Origin: Psococerastis gibbosa
Taxonomy: Eukaryota; Arthropoda; Insecta; Psocodea; Psocidae
Direction of reading: 5' to 3'
DNA length: 64,000 bases
NCBI GenBank assembly: GCA_963971405.1
Contig: OZ020488.1
Coordinates: 1,984,001 to 2,048,000, forward strand
Shown: in pieces, positions 55,091 through 64,000 of the stretch
How the letters are laid out: each line of letters starts with the position of its first letter
How positions within the stretch are numbered: the first letter of the stretch is position 1
Position numbers and translations under genes: made by a program
The notes under the pieces: generated by a model
What the model was told of the DNA's origin: nothing
The model's database searches: none
Seen by the model: only the letters and a program-made list of their open reading frames with translations

Positions 55091-55639
55091 CATGTGTATT
55101 GGTCCCCTACTTGAAAGATGAATGTATAGGTTCCAATTTTAGGCAAAATTCTCCCGCATCCTCCGAGAAAAATACCAAAATTCGCGTCTGGTACCACCAT
55201 TCAAAACAGGTTCAGCAATTTGGCCGTCATTCATATATATAGTAGAATGAGACGACAAGGTCGCTGGGCGTTCCAGAAACAAAAGTTTACTTTTTATTTT
55301 TGTTTTTGTTTTACTGAACTTGAATAGTTTAATGTATATATAACGTATTTCATACTCATTTAAAAACTATAAAATTTAAATAATAAAAAAGTCATAATTT
55401 GCTAGGCAGACTTCCCCCCCCCCAGAAATTTCGGAAATTTAGAAAATAGAGGAATATTAGCGACTTGGGCGAGTGAGGGAAAAGAGGGAAATTTTGAGTT
55501 GCCGCTGAGGGAAATGTGATGCATCGCAAGTGGAAACGCTGAGTGCGTGGTTTTGGGCTGTAGCCAATGCCGCTGTTTATATTCGAACTTTTAGCTATCG
55601 GAGACGACGACTCTGCCAATGCTCCTAAAGAATAACCTA

Positions 55640-55990
55640 GGCACTGCGTCATGGCAACCCAATAGGTCTGGGGACTGGTAGTGGTAGAGGATCCTCGCTC
55701 TTGACCACTGCCGTATTCGTAATTTTGTGGTCAGCAACAAGCCCAACAGCAGCGCTACTACCCCTACTGGTGAAGGTAAGGTACCCCCATGGCCCCATTA
55801 AGGTTGGGTGGACCCAGGGCCAGGGGAAAAATTTCCTTTTATGTCGATTCTCGAACCTGGACCTTCCGTTTTTCATGGTCCAGTTTTCAACAACATGGAA
55901 CAATACTAATGAACAGTAAACCTTAATCTGGTTGGTATTGTTTCAGAGTCGGATCCTCGAGGAGACGTCTTTGATGTGTAACTCATGGTC
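55640..55990 (-). repeat. Family F repeat fragment
   Basis: Reverse complement of 55640-55700 (GAGGATCCTCTACCACTACC, CCTATTGGGTTGCC) matches 19428-19490. The rest (CCAGGGCCAGGGGAAAAATT, TGTTGAAAACTGGACCATGA) is only seen here. An 84-codon minus frame and 72-codon plus frame overlap and share no known domain. Confidence 0.35.
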
Positions 55991-56318
55991 GGCACCTAGA
56001 CATAATGTAAGTAAACATAGTATATATTTTTAATACAGCATGACCTTATCTTTGTACGAATATAACTGACTGTAGTATATTCTCTACAGTACCAAGCAGT
56101 ATATAGACCTACTTTATGAAAGAATAATAGAGCCTAAATCTCTGAAATTCAACTAATGATTGGATCTGGACTCAGTCAGCAATCGAGCAGCTTCATTCAA
56201 TTAAGCTTGCTGCCTGTCGCCTCCCTTCCCCTCCCATTTTCTTTTACCTCGACCTACGATATATGTATGTATATTTTAACCTAGAGCATATAATTGTTTA
56301 AAATTACTTCATTGATAA

Positions 56319-56536
56319 GGTGGCTATTCCACCGACGTCGTTTTTCATTGTGCACGTGCATGACGTGGTAGCAGACATCATTAATAAGTCTCTACCATAT
56401 TATAACTTAATTTATAATAGATAAGTTAAGTATCTACATTATAGTCTCCTTAAAATATGGCAGAGACGTATTAATGATGTCTGCTACCACGTCATGCATA
56501 TGCACAATGAAAAACGACGTCGGTGGAATAGCCGCC
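56319..56536. mobile_element. Palindromic MITE family D, copy 3
   Basis: TAA at 56316-56318 and TAA at 56537-56539 flank a 218 bp element. It begins GGTGGCTATTCCACCGACGT and ends CGACGTCGGTGGAATAGCCG plus CC. Each arm holds CATGACGTGGTAGCAGACAT or its complement. The centre is a separate AT-rich inverted segment also seen at 42688-42806. No ORF. Confidence 0.85.
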
Positions 56537-56637
56537 TAACGAATTTCGCCTAGCTTCCCACAAACCAGATCGGCAACAGTATTTAATGGAAACATCTCAT
56601 GTTTAGGGAGCCACAAGAGACGAAAATAGTTAGGACA

Positions 56638-56840
56638 TGTCGTAGAGTAGTGATACGGAGTCTGGCTTTCACCCGAAAGATTGCTGGTTTGAGTCCCACA
56701 CTGGCTACATTGCTTCGGAGAGCATGTGAAGCAAGTGGTCCTGGGCCGCCCTAGTTGAGTGTAAGAGAGTGCCTTATAGCCCTAACTCCGCTAGGTTGGC
56801 ATAGCAATAGAACCAAAAAAGAGTCCTTATTCATTCATTC
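56638..56840 (+). mobile_element. tRNA-derived SINE (copy S2)
   Basis: Box-A-like TAGAGTAGTGATACGGAG and box B GCTGGTTTGAGTCCCACAC spaced as in tRNA, followed by GCTTCGGAGAGCATGTGAAG, a body motif shared with the SINE at 13925-14165. Ends with an ATTCATTCATTC tail at 56829-56840. No protein. Confidence 0.75.
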
Positions 56841-57135
56841 AAAATAGGCCTTTACACTATCAATTGCAATAATTCGCGATGGGGTTACAAGCCCTTCATT
56901 TCAACCATGTCAAATGATCATGAATTGAATTAGGTGGACAGGCCATGAAAGTAATATATGCGCGGAATTATACGCAGGAGGCAGCAGGTAGTTAGCGTGT
57001 AAGTGTTATGAAGGAGCGAAAGGGTCGGAAGTGAGAGGGTGAAATTCGGAATGGGAAGCTCATCGCAGCCCGGATGATGGGACGCAAACAAACAATGGGG
57101 CAGGGAGGGTTGCGCTCGGCGTCATGAATAAGTAA
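56841..57135. other. No gene recognised
   Basis: Short unique-looking stretch with purine-rich GGAGCGAAAGGGTCGGAAGT. No coding or RNA feature. Confidence 0.3.
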
Positions 57136-57512
57136 GCAGTGTAAGCAGTCAGAGCAGACAACTCACTGCTCACTCTCCTCCGCACCCCTCATACACTCTG
57201 CCTATGCATCAAATTTACCATTCAGCTACAATTGGTCACAATATACACTGCATTGCTGACAAATGCACGTGTGATATCTCTTCTCTACTAAATTCAGTAT
57301 CATTACTTGACATTTGACAATCCACCTAGTTAGTCAGCAGTCGGAGCAAACAACTCACGGCTCGCACTACTTTGCACCCCTCATACACCCTGCCTGCACA
57401 TCTGAATTACCATTAAGCTACAATTGGTCACAATATGTTACACTGCATTGCTCACGAATGATATCTCTCTATATGTGTATATATATATATATACCTATAC
57501 AGTATCATATTA
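57136..57512 (+). repeat. Two-unit tandem duplication (about 198 bp)
   Basis: CAGTCAGAGCAGACAACTCA / CAGTCGGAGCAAACAACTCA, then GCACCCCTCATACACTCTGC / GCACCCCTCATACACCCTGC, then AGCTACAATTGGTCACAATA in both, ending in GATATCTCT. A TATATATA microsatellite follows at 57476-57493. Confidence 0.75.
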
Positions 57513-57824
57513 TGCATTTACACAGTAACATACAGTCCAAGCTGACAACTCCCTTACTACTGTGTAGAAGGATGGGGAATAAGAATTAACGCCCAGCCCA
57601 GCTAGATGCACTGCAGCACCAGAACCGATGTTTAACGGCGTATAAGTGGGAAGTAGCTGGGTCGTGTCGAAATAATGGATGGAACTAGAGTGCCGAAGGC
57701 GTTTAGTAATGGTCCAGAAGGCAGAAGATCCATGAAGAGACCTAGGAAGAGGTGGTTGGTTGACGCTACACGTTATACACGAGTGGCGGAACGTTTTTAT
57801 CGGGCTGTACCTTCCTACTTCACA

Positions 57825-58270
57825 GTTTGAAAGGTTGATACCACCTGCACGATATGTGCATATCTGACGACAGAAAACATAAGAAATGGTGGAAATGTAT
57901 AGTAATTGAAAATCACAATCATTCAGATGACAACGCAGACAACTGCACACTTTATAGATTGAAGTGTTGTCACCACCTGTATGTGCATTTGTATCTAAGT
58001 TAACGAGAACAAATCTAGTCATCATGGACATATTCAACATCGCAACCATTCAGATGACAACGCAGATAGCTGCAACTTTACACTTCATCACAGATTGAAG
58101 TGTTGTCACCACCTGCATGTGCATAACTAACGAGAAAAAAATGTAGTTCTCATGGAGAGATTCAAAATCACAATCATTCAGATGACAACGCAGATAGCTA
58201 CAATTGTACACAACTCCTTCGCAGGCAGAAGGGTTGTAAGCACCTGTCCGGGTGCACGTGCGTGTTTGGA
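57825..58270 (+). repeat. Tandem array, about 128 bp units
   Basis: ATTCAGATGACAACGCAGA recurs at 57921, 58048 and 58176 (period 127-128 bp), with GTTGTCACCACCTG-ATGTGC and AACGAGA-AAA in between. About 3.5 units are present. Open frames of 120 and 179 codons on the minus strand run through the array because its period leaves stops out. They have no domain and are not called genes. Confidence 0.8.
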
Positions 58271-58714
58271 ACGGACCGGAAGTGGGAGTGTGCTGACAAC
58301 AGGTAGCGGAAGTGTGGCATATGCTGGCACAAGTGGCCACCCTCGCTCCAGTACAGGGGTTCAAAGACATGTTATTTCTATGCTGGGGGAGTCCCCTTCT
58401 TAATAATAACACTCGTAATAATTGTAGATGTGTTTTGATGACTTGCCAATTTTTGCAGTGAATTTCCCCCCTTTTTGCAGGGCTGCTGCTATTTGTTCAA
58501 TGGGGCGTTTATGCGGGGTTGTTTCAGACGAAAATTTGTCAATTTTCTCCTATACTCTTTGAACGCCGTATAGATTTCATTTATGCCCACTTCGAATTTC
58601 CCTTCAGGATTTAGCCCATTTTCAACCATATTAGACAAAAAATAAATATAGAATTCATATCGCGTACCATTACGAAAATGTACTCTGGGTTTATTAAGTA
58701 TTACGGCTTCAAAA
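58271..58714. other. No gene recognised
   Basis: The GC-richer part at 58270-58390 reads smoothly in two frames but has no family match that I recognise. Further right it is AT-rich and featureless. Confidence 0.3.
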
Positions 58715-58880
58715 ACATGGTGGTAGCGTGCTTGAACATGTGCGAGTCGCTACACACCATGTGAATATGCGATTGGACTGATCGGAGACGTATCGTAACT
58801 CAACACGGCTACTAGCCTACAGAAGCGACTCAAGAAGTCAATCTGATACATCCATAAATTTTTTTTGCATGCGATTTACC
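58715..58880 (+). repeat. Family I repeat, copy 3
   Basis: GGTGGTAGCGTGCTTGAACA, CGTATCGTAACTCAACACGG and CTACAGAAGCGACTCAAGAA align with 38680-38865 and the reverse complement of 11811-12165. Confidence 0.6.
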
Positions 58881-59084
58881 TTGAAAAAAATGAATAATTT
58901 ATATTCACTATATAGGTACCAGCCGAGATTTATGCTATTTCTCCTAGTACTTACTCTCTACAGGATAATTTTTTCTTTGATTGTTTCCTTTGAACGTTAT
59001 TTGTAGGAAAACTTCAAGCCCTTATATACCCTAGGTACCTACTTTACACAAAATACGGTTTTAGCGGTTCGTCAGGAATAGTCC
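58881..59084. other. No gene recognised
   Basis: AT-rich spacer. Confidence 0.3.
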
Positions 59085-59280
59085 TGTTGTTAAGAAACTA
59101 GACTATGAGGTCTAGAATCCACCAAGAGAAGGGTCAATTTTCCACGCAACCTTCATGGGCAGCGTATACCTTCATTGGCGGGAAAAAGGGCTGCCGGACA
59201 TGTTGCTGACCACAACATATCAAATAGAGCAGCTTGTCCAAGAGAAAAGATCCTCTAAAAGACCACAAGTTTAAACTGTA
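59085..59280 (+). repeat. Possible SINE related to the window's right end
   Basis: GAATAGTCCTGTTGTTAAGA, CTATGAGGTCTAGAATCCAC and GTCAATTTTCCACGC have the same order as CAGCGCAGTCCAGTTGCCTG, CTATGAGCCCGGGAGCTCCA and GGAAAATTGTCC at 63905-64000. Identity is low. No promoter boxes are clear. Confidence 0.25.
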
Positions 59281-59679
59281 CACTGATTATTTCTACGAAC
59301 CGTTGCCAACGGTTTATTTAAAGCATTTTATGAAAGAAAAAATAAAGTAATTACAACAACGTTCTGACGCCCGGCCACCCATTGAGGTCTAGGCCTGAGA
59401 ACAGTCAGGTGACCTTTTACACAGGTACATTTTACAATTAAACACTAAAAAGCATTAATCCTCTTACATTTAGGATGTTGTGGCCAGGAACATACCCAGC
59501 AGCTACGTTTTTCCCTATCGGTGGAGATAAGGTACGTACTCCCCGCTATAGGGCTCAAAGGAAAAACATTCCCTTTATGAAGCATGTTGAGTCACCAAAG
59601 TCGACTGGTTTTATAAAAAAAATGCTATTCTATGATTTAGTTTCGTTTATTAGACTTGAAATGCAATGATTTGGCGATA
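59281..59679. other. No gene recognised
   Basis: The 64-codon frame at 59475-59669 begins MLWPGTYPAATFFPIGGDKV but shows no known domain or splice pair. Left uncalled. Confidence 0.3.
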
Positions 59680-59960
59680 AATGTAAAACCCAACCTTTTT
59701 TGGTAAGATAAGCAATTCCTCCAATGAACACATTAAAATGAAGCGCAACCACAAAATTAATAAAGGGAAATGAGAATTTTATGGGCGGTAAAATTAATGA
59801 AATGGGAAATTGAATTTTAATGATTGTAATGAAAATTCGCAGTAAAACAGCTGATTAGCGTAACTGTGCAATTAACAGAAAGGTGCCCATCTAATTAAAA
59901 TGCAGCCCCAAACGCCTTTCCATTTCCCCCCTTTAATATATCATTTCATTGCTTGAGATC
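59680..59960. promoter_or_regulatory. Candidate enhancer-like element
   Basis: Not matched elsewhere in the window. It is dense in homeodomain-type words: ACAAAATTAATAAAGG, GTAAAATTAATGAAATG, GAATTTTAATGATTGTAATG, GCAATTAAC and ATCTAATTAAAATG, with an E-box in AACAGCTGATTAGCG. This clustering is typical of developmental enhancers, but an AT-rich neutral region could show some of it by chance. Confidence 0.25.
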
Positions 59961-60632
59961 CGACTAGTTCCAATTCCATAGGCCTATATACTTTAATAAA
60001 TGTTCTTGGTAGTTGCCTGTTGGTATAAAGGTCAGTTCACATGACCGACGTTATTTGGGCCCGGTTTTGATCAAAAGCTTGTATGGCTAGCAATGTGAGG
60101 AGTGGACATCGATAATAAAATCGAATAGATCGCGCTTAACCATATGCTAAGTATTGCCAATAGCGACCAAGCGCAAGCCGCAAGGGGAAAGGTCAAAGAT
60201 GGTCCCAAGAAATGTGACCTAGTTGTAGGATTGCAAACATAAAAGAAAGAAAATGTATAAAATGAAAACCAAATTAAAAATTCAACAGACAGGGCTGACA
60301 ACAGAATCGCAGGCGTAGAAGTTCTTCGAACTTGGCCTAGGGTCCCTGACCATCATCATTGCTTTATTTTGACTCTATTTAGCTTATGGCGACTACCACC
60401 CGCTTAGGTTGACTGAGCTGCGGATGGCAACTTGCTAGCCTGGGTGAGTGATTGTTACCACAGCACGATTGATGTGATAGCATTTCCTACGAGTTGGTCG
60501 TAGTGACCCTTTCTATATTTTCTAAATTTTATCATAGGATTTGTGGCAAACGTTAGCAAACCCGCATTATCACCGGCACCGGCTCTATAAGAGACTGGTA
60601 CCTCTAATAATTATGCTAGAGCGATGAAGTGC
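59961..60632. other. No gene recognised
   Basis: Unique-looking. The minus 76-codon frame (60071-60301) is Ser/Leu/Phe-rich from AT-rich DNA and not convincing. Confidence 0.3.
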
Positions 60633-60636
60633 TCAG

Positions 60637-60880
60637 GGCCGGATTAACCTATGGTCACTTGGGGCACAGGCCCACGGCCCTCACAAAAATGCCTAAAATT
60701 GCAGCCCCCATAAACGAGATATTTTTTTTTAATAATAAAAATATATTAAAAGTTGAAAACAATTTCCAAACAAAGTTTGGAAATTGGAGGGAAATTAAAC
60801 GTTTTATTTTGTTCCTGCAATGTTGGTAGGCAAAGTTTGTACCCACGGCCCCCACATATCTTGTGCCCACGCTGCCTACT
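60637..60880. mobile_element. hAT-like MITE, left end and partial body
   Basis: CAGGGCCGGATTAACCTATG matches the terminal repeat of 21888-22272. Further on GGCCCACGGCCCTCACAAAA and, inverted, CCCACGGCCCCCACATATC near 60843 give an internal inverted pair. The right terminus (GGTTAATCCGGCCCTG) is not found, so the copy is truncated. Confidence 0.6.
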
Positions 60881-61370
60881 TATATAGCCTATACCTAGGT
60901 AGGCTCCATGTTGTGAAATAGTTAAAATCTCTGTCTCTGAGCTGACAGTTTCATCAGTAATGTAGGGGTGAGGACACTAAACATCTTATTCATACACCAG
61001 ATCCCTAAAAACTATATAGACTCTTGAGCCAAATGGGGCTAAGTCAGGCGTCAGCAGTCGCACAGAATATAATGTAATGTGATAATCAAAATCGTGTGGG
61101 TTGACAGATGTTGCTGTTTATGGTAAGATGCTAACCAAAGACCTACTGATTCTGATTCATTCTTAGTCATTGACACCTCGAAGCTATTTGGCTATCAGGC
61201 TATTAGAAAGACATTCTGGTCAAGGGCGGACAGATTTTCGGAGGGGGCGATTCCGGGAAAAGTGAGTGTAGGCTACAAAGCCAAATTAATTGTGCAATAA
61301 AATTGGTGTGTTTGTTAGCGAAACTAGGCACATTAATTTACAGTGCATTACTTGAAAAGGCCATGCGCCT
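60881..61370. other. No gene recognised
   Basis: No repeat or exon recognised. Confidence 0.3.
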
Positions 61371-61374
61371 GATT

Positions 61375-61470
61375 GCAGATTGGTATACCAATGGGGGTTC
61401 CGGGGGTCTCCCCTGGGTGAAAAATTTGAAAATATAAGTGCCAAATAATGGGGTTATGCGCATTTTACGG
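61375..61470 (+). repeat. Family G minisatellite unit
   Basis: GGGGGTTCCGGGGGTCTCCC, then AAATTTGAAAATATAAGTGC and GGGGTTATGCGCATTTTACG. This is the same unit design as at 53900-55090, in the opposite orientation. Confidence 0.5.
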
Positions 61471-61784
61471 CAGTAAAATTTATAATTTAAGCATGGAAGA
61501 CATATTCATGTTACCATACTAAGGTTTAAGTTCAGAATGTCCTATTTTATATAGTGTACGCAAATTTCTCGGGGGGGGGGGGCGCTACTGATTCTGGTTC
61601 ACAGTCCAGAACTCTTCTAGCTCGACTACTCCTTAATCGAGGTTAAGCCATCTGCTATGGCGGTTATTTTTAATCTTAACCTGCTATTCAAAATGTAAGA
61701 AAAATAATTTTAGAATTGAAAGTTTTACCCAAGAATAAGTGAATACTAAGCGTCATGGTAGGCCCACAGGTTAATTGATGTATT

Positions 61785-62205
61785 TTTATAGAAGTACGTT
61801 GAGACGATGTGTTGTTATTAAGTGGGCATTACATGGGCTCTCCAAATGTGGTGAGAATCGAACCAAAGATCTGCTAAGTCACAATACAAATCATTATCTC
61901 AACCAACTCGCGGGCATTTCTGAATCGGGGTTAAGCCAGAGAATCGATGTCTTATTTGAATATAAGTTGAAATGGGGTGCGTCGTTGTTAATTGAGCATT
62001 ACATGATGGGCGCTCCAACTGTGGCGAGAATCGAACCAAAAACCTGTCAAATCATAGTCCAGATATCACACCTCAACCAACTTGATCACTTCTGAATCAG
62101 GGTTAAGTCAGATAATTGATGTGTTATTTGGAAGGTCGTTGAGACGGCGTGTTGTTGTTAAGTGGGCATTACACGGGCGCTCAAACTGATGGCGGCCATT
62201 TGTGG
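61785..62205 (-). repeat. Tandem units (about 175 bp) with box-B-like words
   Basis: TTGAGACGATGTGTTGTTAT ... GTGGGCATTACATGGGC-CTC ... GAGAATCGAACCAAAGATCT (61787-61960) is repeated from about 61962 with GGGGTGCGTCGTTGTTAATT and GAGAATCGAACCAAAAACCT, then a partial third from about 62138. On the minus strand GGTTCGATTCTC is box B, and TTGGTTGAGATAATGATT in unit 1 is box-A-like. Frames inside are not genes. Confidence 0.75.
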
Positions 62206-62968
62206 CGGGAATGAAGCTGTAAATTACACGGAAATGGAAATAACTTGGCTATAAATTTACGCCCAATTCATCTCGACTTCCGCTTCATCATCCCGTTCCC
62301 TCATTATTTCATTTTAACTTATAATCCCAAAGAAAATTAGTCTTATTTAATTCTGCTGTTAAACTGACATGGACTTTAAGGGATTTGTTGAATAGGTGAT
62401 TTTTCTTTATGTACAGGCGCACAGCCTCTTTTTGCAGGCTAAAAGCTGGATTGTTTTCTGGTTTATGGTTACAATCGTCGTAGGCTATAAGCAATATGAT
62501 TTTTTATCGTGACTTAAGTATTATAGGGCATAACTAAACCAGACAACTGATAATATTACACCGTAGGAGCCAATGTAGGCTATTTTGAAAGTTAAAAATT
62601 GTCTTGAAAGTATTGTTAGAACTATTGAACACAGGAACATTTTTATCGTCATCGTTGTTAAATATACGAACAGTTCAATGCGCCAAGTTTCGCCATACTT
62701 ATTCCTAGTATAATATGCATAGCGAGTTGTTTAATTGTTTCAAATTTCACTTTCCCTAGCTTCTCCAACGAATGGTGGGGGATATAGAGAAAGAATACGC
62801 CATTATACAATACTATAGCAATTCGACTGTGGTGGGAGCCGCCCTTTTATTGATGAATAGAAATATCTAGCCAATCATTAAACAATATCGACCGGCAGTG
62901 AAAGATTTGATTCAAGCAATAGCGAACGGTTTCAGATTGTTCTCGTGTAGCTTTGCTGATGCTTCTTG
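62206..62968. other. No gene recognised
   Basis: 62205-62320 (GGCGGGAATGAAGCTGTAAA, then CATCCCGTTCCCTCATTATT) looks single-copy and could be regulatory, but the evidence is only composition. The rest is AT-rich. Confidence 0.3.
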
Positions 62969-63462
62969 TTGCTTTCCAAATTATACGTAGTATAAGGAAA
63001 GCTTTGTGACGGTCGAAATTTTCGATTCCGAGATTTCTACGGATTTACACGTTTTAAGTTCCCAGGAACCAAAAAAAGTGGTTTTTACGAAATGTCTGTC
63101 TGTCGTTCTGTCTGTCTGTCGTTCTGTCTGTCTGTGCGTCGATTTCCGAGCAAACTACTCGGTTGATTTTGATGAAATTCGGCATGGATCATGGATCAAT
63201 TATTGATCATTCATGCCCCAATAAAGAGCATATCCTGACATTGTAACTGTGTTGTATCATTGGGCTTCACGTTCTAAACCGTCCAATCGTCCCATTGATC
63301 AATTCAGCGCTTTGAGATATAGCGAAGGTCGAGGTAACCGCAATTTAACCCTAGGACAATTTCATTACAAAAGGCAATTATTTACAATGAAACTATTTAC
63401 CTCGGTAACTAAAGTAATTGATAAATTGGAAACCATGTAAGTGTTCGAGTGTACCGGTTCTT
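62969..63462 (+). mobile_element. Family A element, copy 10 (internal deletion)
   Basis: Starts TTGCTTTCCAAATTATACGT, holds GTCTGTCTGTCGTTCTGTCT and GATGAAATTCGGCATG, then jumps to unrelated sequence (63190-63340). It ends with TACCTCGGTAACTAAAG, TTGATAAATTGGAAACCATG and GTGTACCGGTTCTT. About half the consensus is lost. Confidence 0.7.
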
Positions 63463-63894
63463 TGCATGTGCACCCGTCTTCCTGAAGAAAATCCTGATTC
63501 CGCCCCTGCAGAAATTCATTCTTACCCGTGGGCTGAGTTGGTTACGATTTGCTCTTTGTTCTTTGAAAAATAACCCATATTACTATCGACTCAATAATTA
63601 GTCAAACTGAGTAAACCTAATGAATAACAACCGCATACAATTGTATATGTGATGATATAGGAATGGCTATTCGGTATTTGAAAAATTAAAAATGGATGAT
63701 GTACAAAGAGGCATAGGATAGTGTGTTTGTAACAATAACTGATTTAATCTGAGCGAGTCAAGTACGGTAATCAAGTGTCAAGTCAGCGTCGCCAGTCAAT
63801 GAATTATGCAAGCAATTATCATACACAGCTGACTATACACTCCACGTCATTTTCACACGTGTTTAACTTATATCTAGAATATTTACGTGCAGGT
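63463..63894. other. No gene recognised
   Basis: AT-rich DNA without repeats shared in the window. Confidence 0.3.
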
Positions 63895-64000
63895 ATCATT
63901 GTTGGTCCTTTGGGACAACAGCGCAGTCCAGTTGCCTGAGAACTCAACTATGAGCCCGGGAGCTCCAGGTTCCACACTCGGAAGGAATGGAAAATTGTCC
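63895..64000 (+). mobile_element. SINE-like sequence cut by the window end
   Basis: CAGTTGCCTGAGAACTCAAC then GGGAGCTCCAGGTTCCACAC resemble a tRNA-type box A and box B (GGTTCCACAC is a poor box B). Related in order to 59085-59280. The remainder lies beyond the window. Confidence 0.3.

Larger units (their letters stand above)
53035..55541. mobile_element. 2.5 kb non-autonomous hAT-like element with exact TSD
   Basis: The left end CAGCGTTTCCACTTTGAGGG and the right end AAGTGGAAACGCTG are terminal inverted repeats (CAGCGTTTCCACTT, 14 bp perfect). AGTGCGTG is repeated exactly at 53027-53034 and 55542-55549. Subterminal GAGGGAAATTT/GAGGGAAAA words recur about eight times at the left end (53050-53180) and again at the right (55475-55520), as for hAT transposase-binding sites. 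No transposase or other ORF. The interior is a nested module (53668-54531) and G/C-rich tandem units. Confidence 0.85.

Noticed and set aside
55649..55919. 84-codon minus and 72-codon plus frames
   Set aside because: Overlap each other on opposite strands and part of the sequence is a dispersed repeat shared with 19428-19490.
57510..58049. 179-codon open frame on the minus strand, the longest in the window
   Set aside because: It runs through a 128 bp tandem array and adjacent unique DNA, has no domain, signal peptide or splice context, and its length is explained by the repeat period.

Overview
The window looks like non-coding DNA from a eukaryotic nuclear genome, most likely an arthropod. 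It is AT-rich, has almost no long open frames, and is packed with decayed transposable elements: non-LTR retrotransposons, tRNA-derived SINEs, hAT- and Harbinger-like MITEs and Helitron/Helentron-like elements with a GTCT microsatellite. The repeat style resembles hemipteran (planthopper-type) genomes, but that is recollection and was not tested. There are no bacterial operons, CRISPR arrays, rRNA genes or intact tRNA genes.

The only convincing host gene piece is a GC-rich island near 28.06-28.45 kb on the + strand. It holds two short upstream ORFs and a 71-codon first coding exon ending at a consensus GTAAGT donor. The protein is rich in Pro, Ser, Met and Arg. A LIM-domain-binding (Chip/Ldb-like) N-terminus is a weak, unverified idea. 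If the exon is real, much of the DNA downstream may be its intron. The intron start carries diverged copies of the exon's own 3' end, one still stop-free in the same frame and flanked by splice-like signals.

Layout: 0-7 kb holds two copies of repeat family E, one split by an 8-bp-TSD MITE, and a structure with long inverted arms. 8.3-9.7 kb holds two family-A copies, one split by a 5'-truncated LINE with a 13-bp target-site duplication. 13.9-17.9 kb holds a SINE, palindromic MITEs and an inverted pair of family-A elements. 18-27 kb holds tandem duplications, a palindromic MITE of another family, a hAT-like MITE, more family A and family C, and an RTE-like LINE tail. 28-30.3 kb is the gene island and its decayed exon copies. 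31.9-38 kb holds LINE C-termini, family A and a small MITE. 39.2-40.3 kb is a tandem array of about 185 bp units. 40.9-48.5 kb holds family C, tRNA-derived tandem units and a minus-strand LINE with ORF1 and endonuclease parts, itself split by a SINE-like insert. 48.6-52.9 kb holds family A and further LINE remnants. 53.0-55.5 kb is a 2.5 kb non-autonomous hAT-like element with exact 8-bp flanking repeats and nested modules. 56.3-64 kb holds a MITE, a SINE, two tandem arrays and a last family-A copy.

No complete protein-coding mobile element is present. The most interesting structures are the composite hAT-like element, the TWA-flanked palindromic MITEs that share one core motif while their arms differ, three tandem arrays carrying a pol III box-B-like motif per unit, and the exon-fragment copies. 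Coordinates of ancient repeats are approximate to about 10-30 bp unless termini or TSDs are stated.
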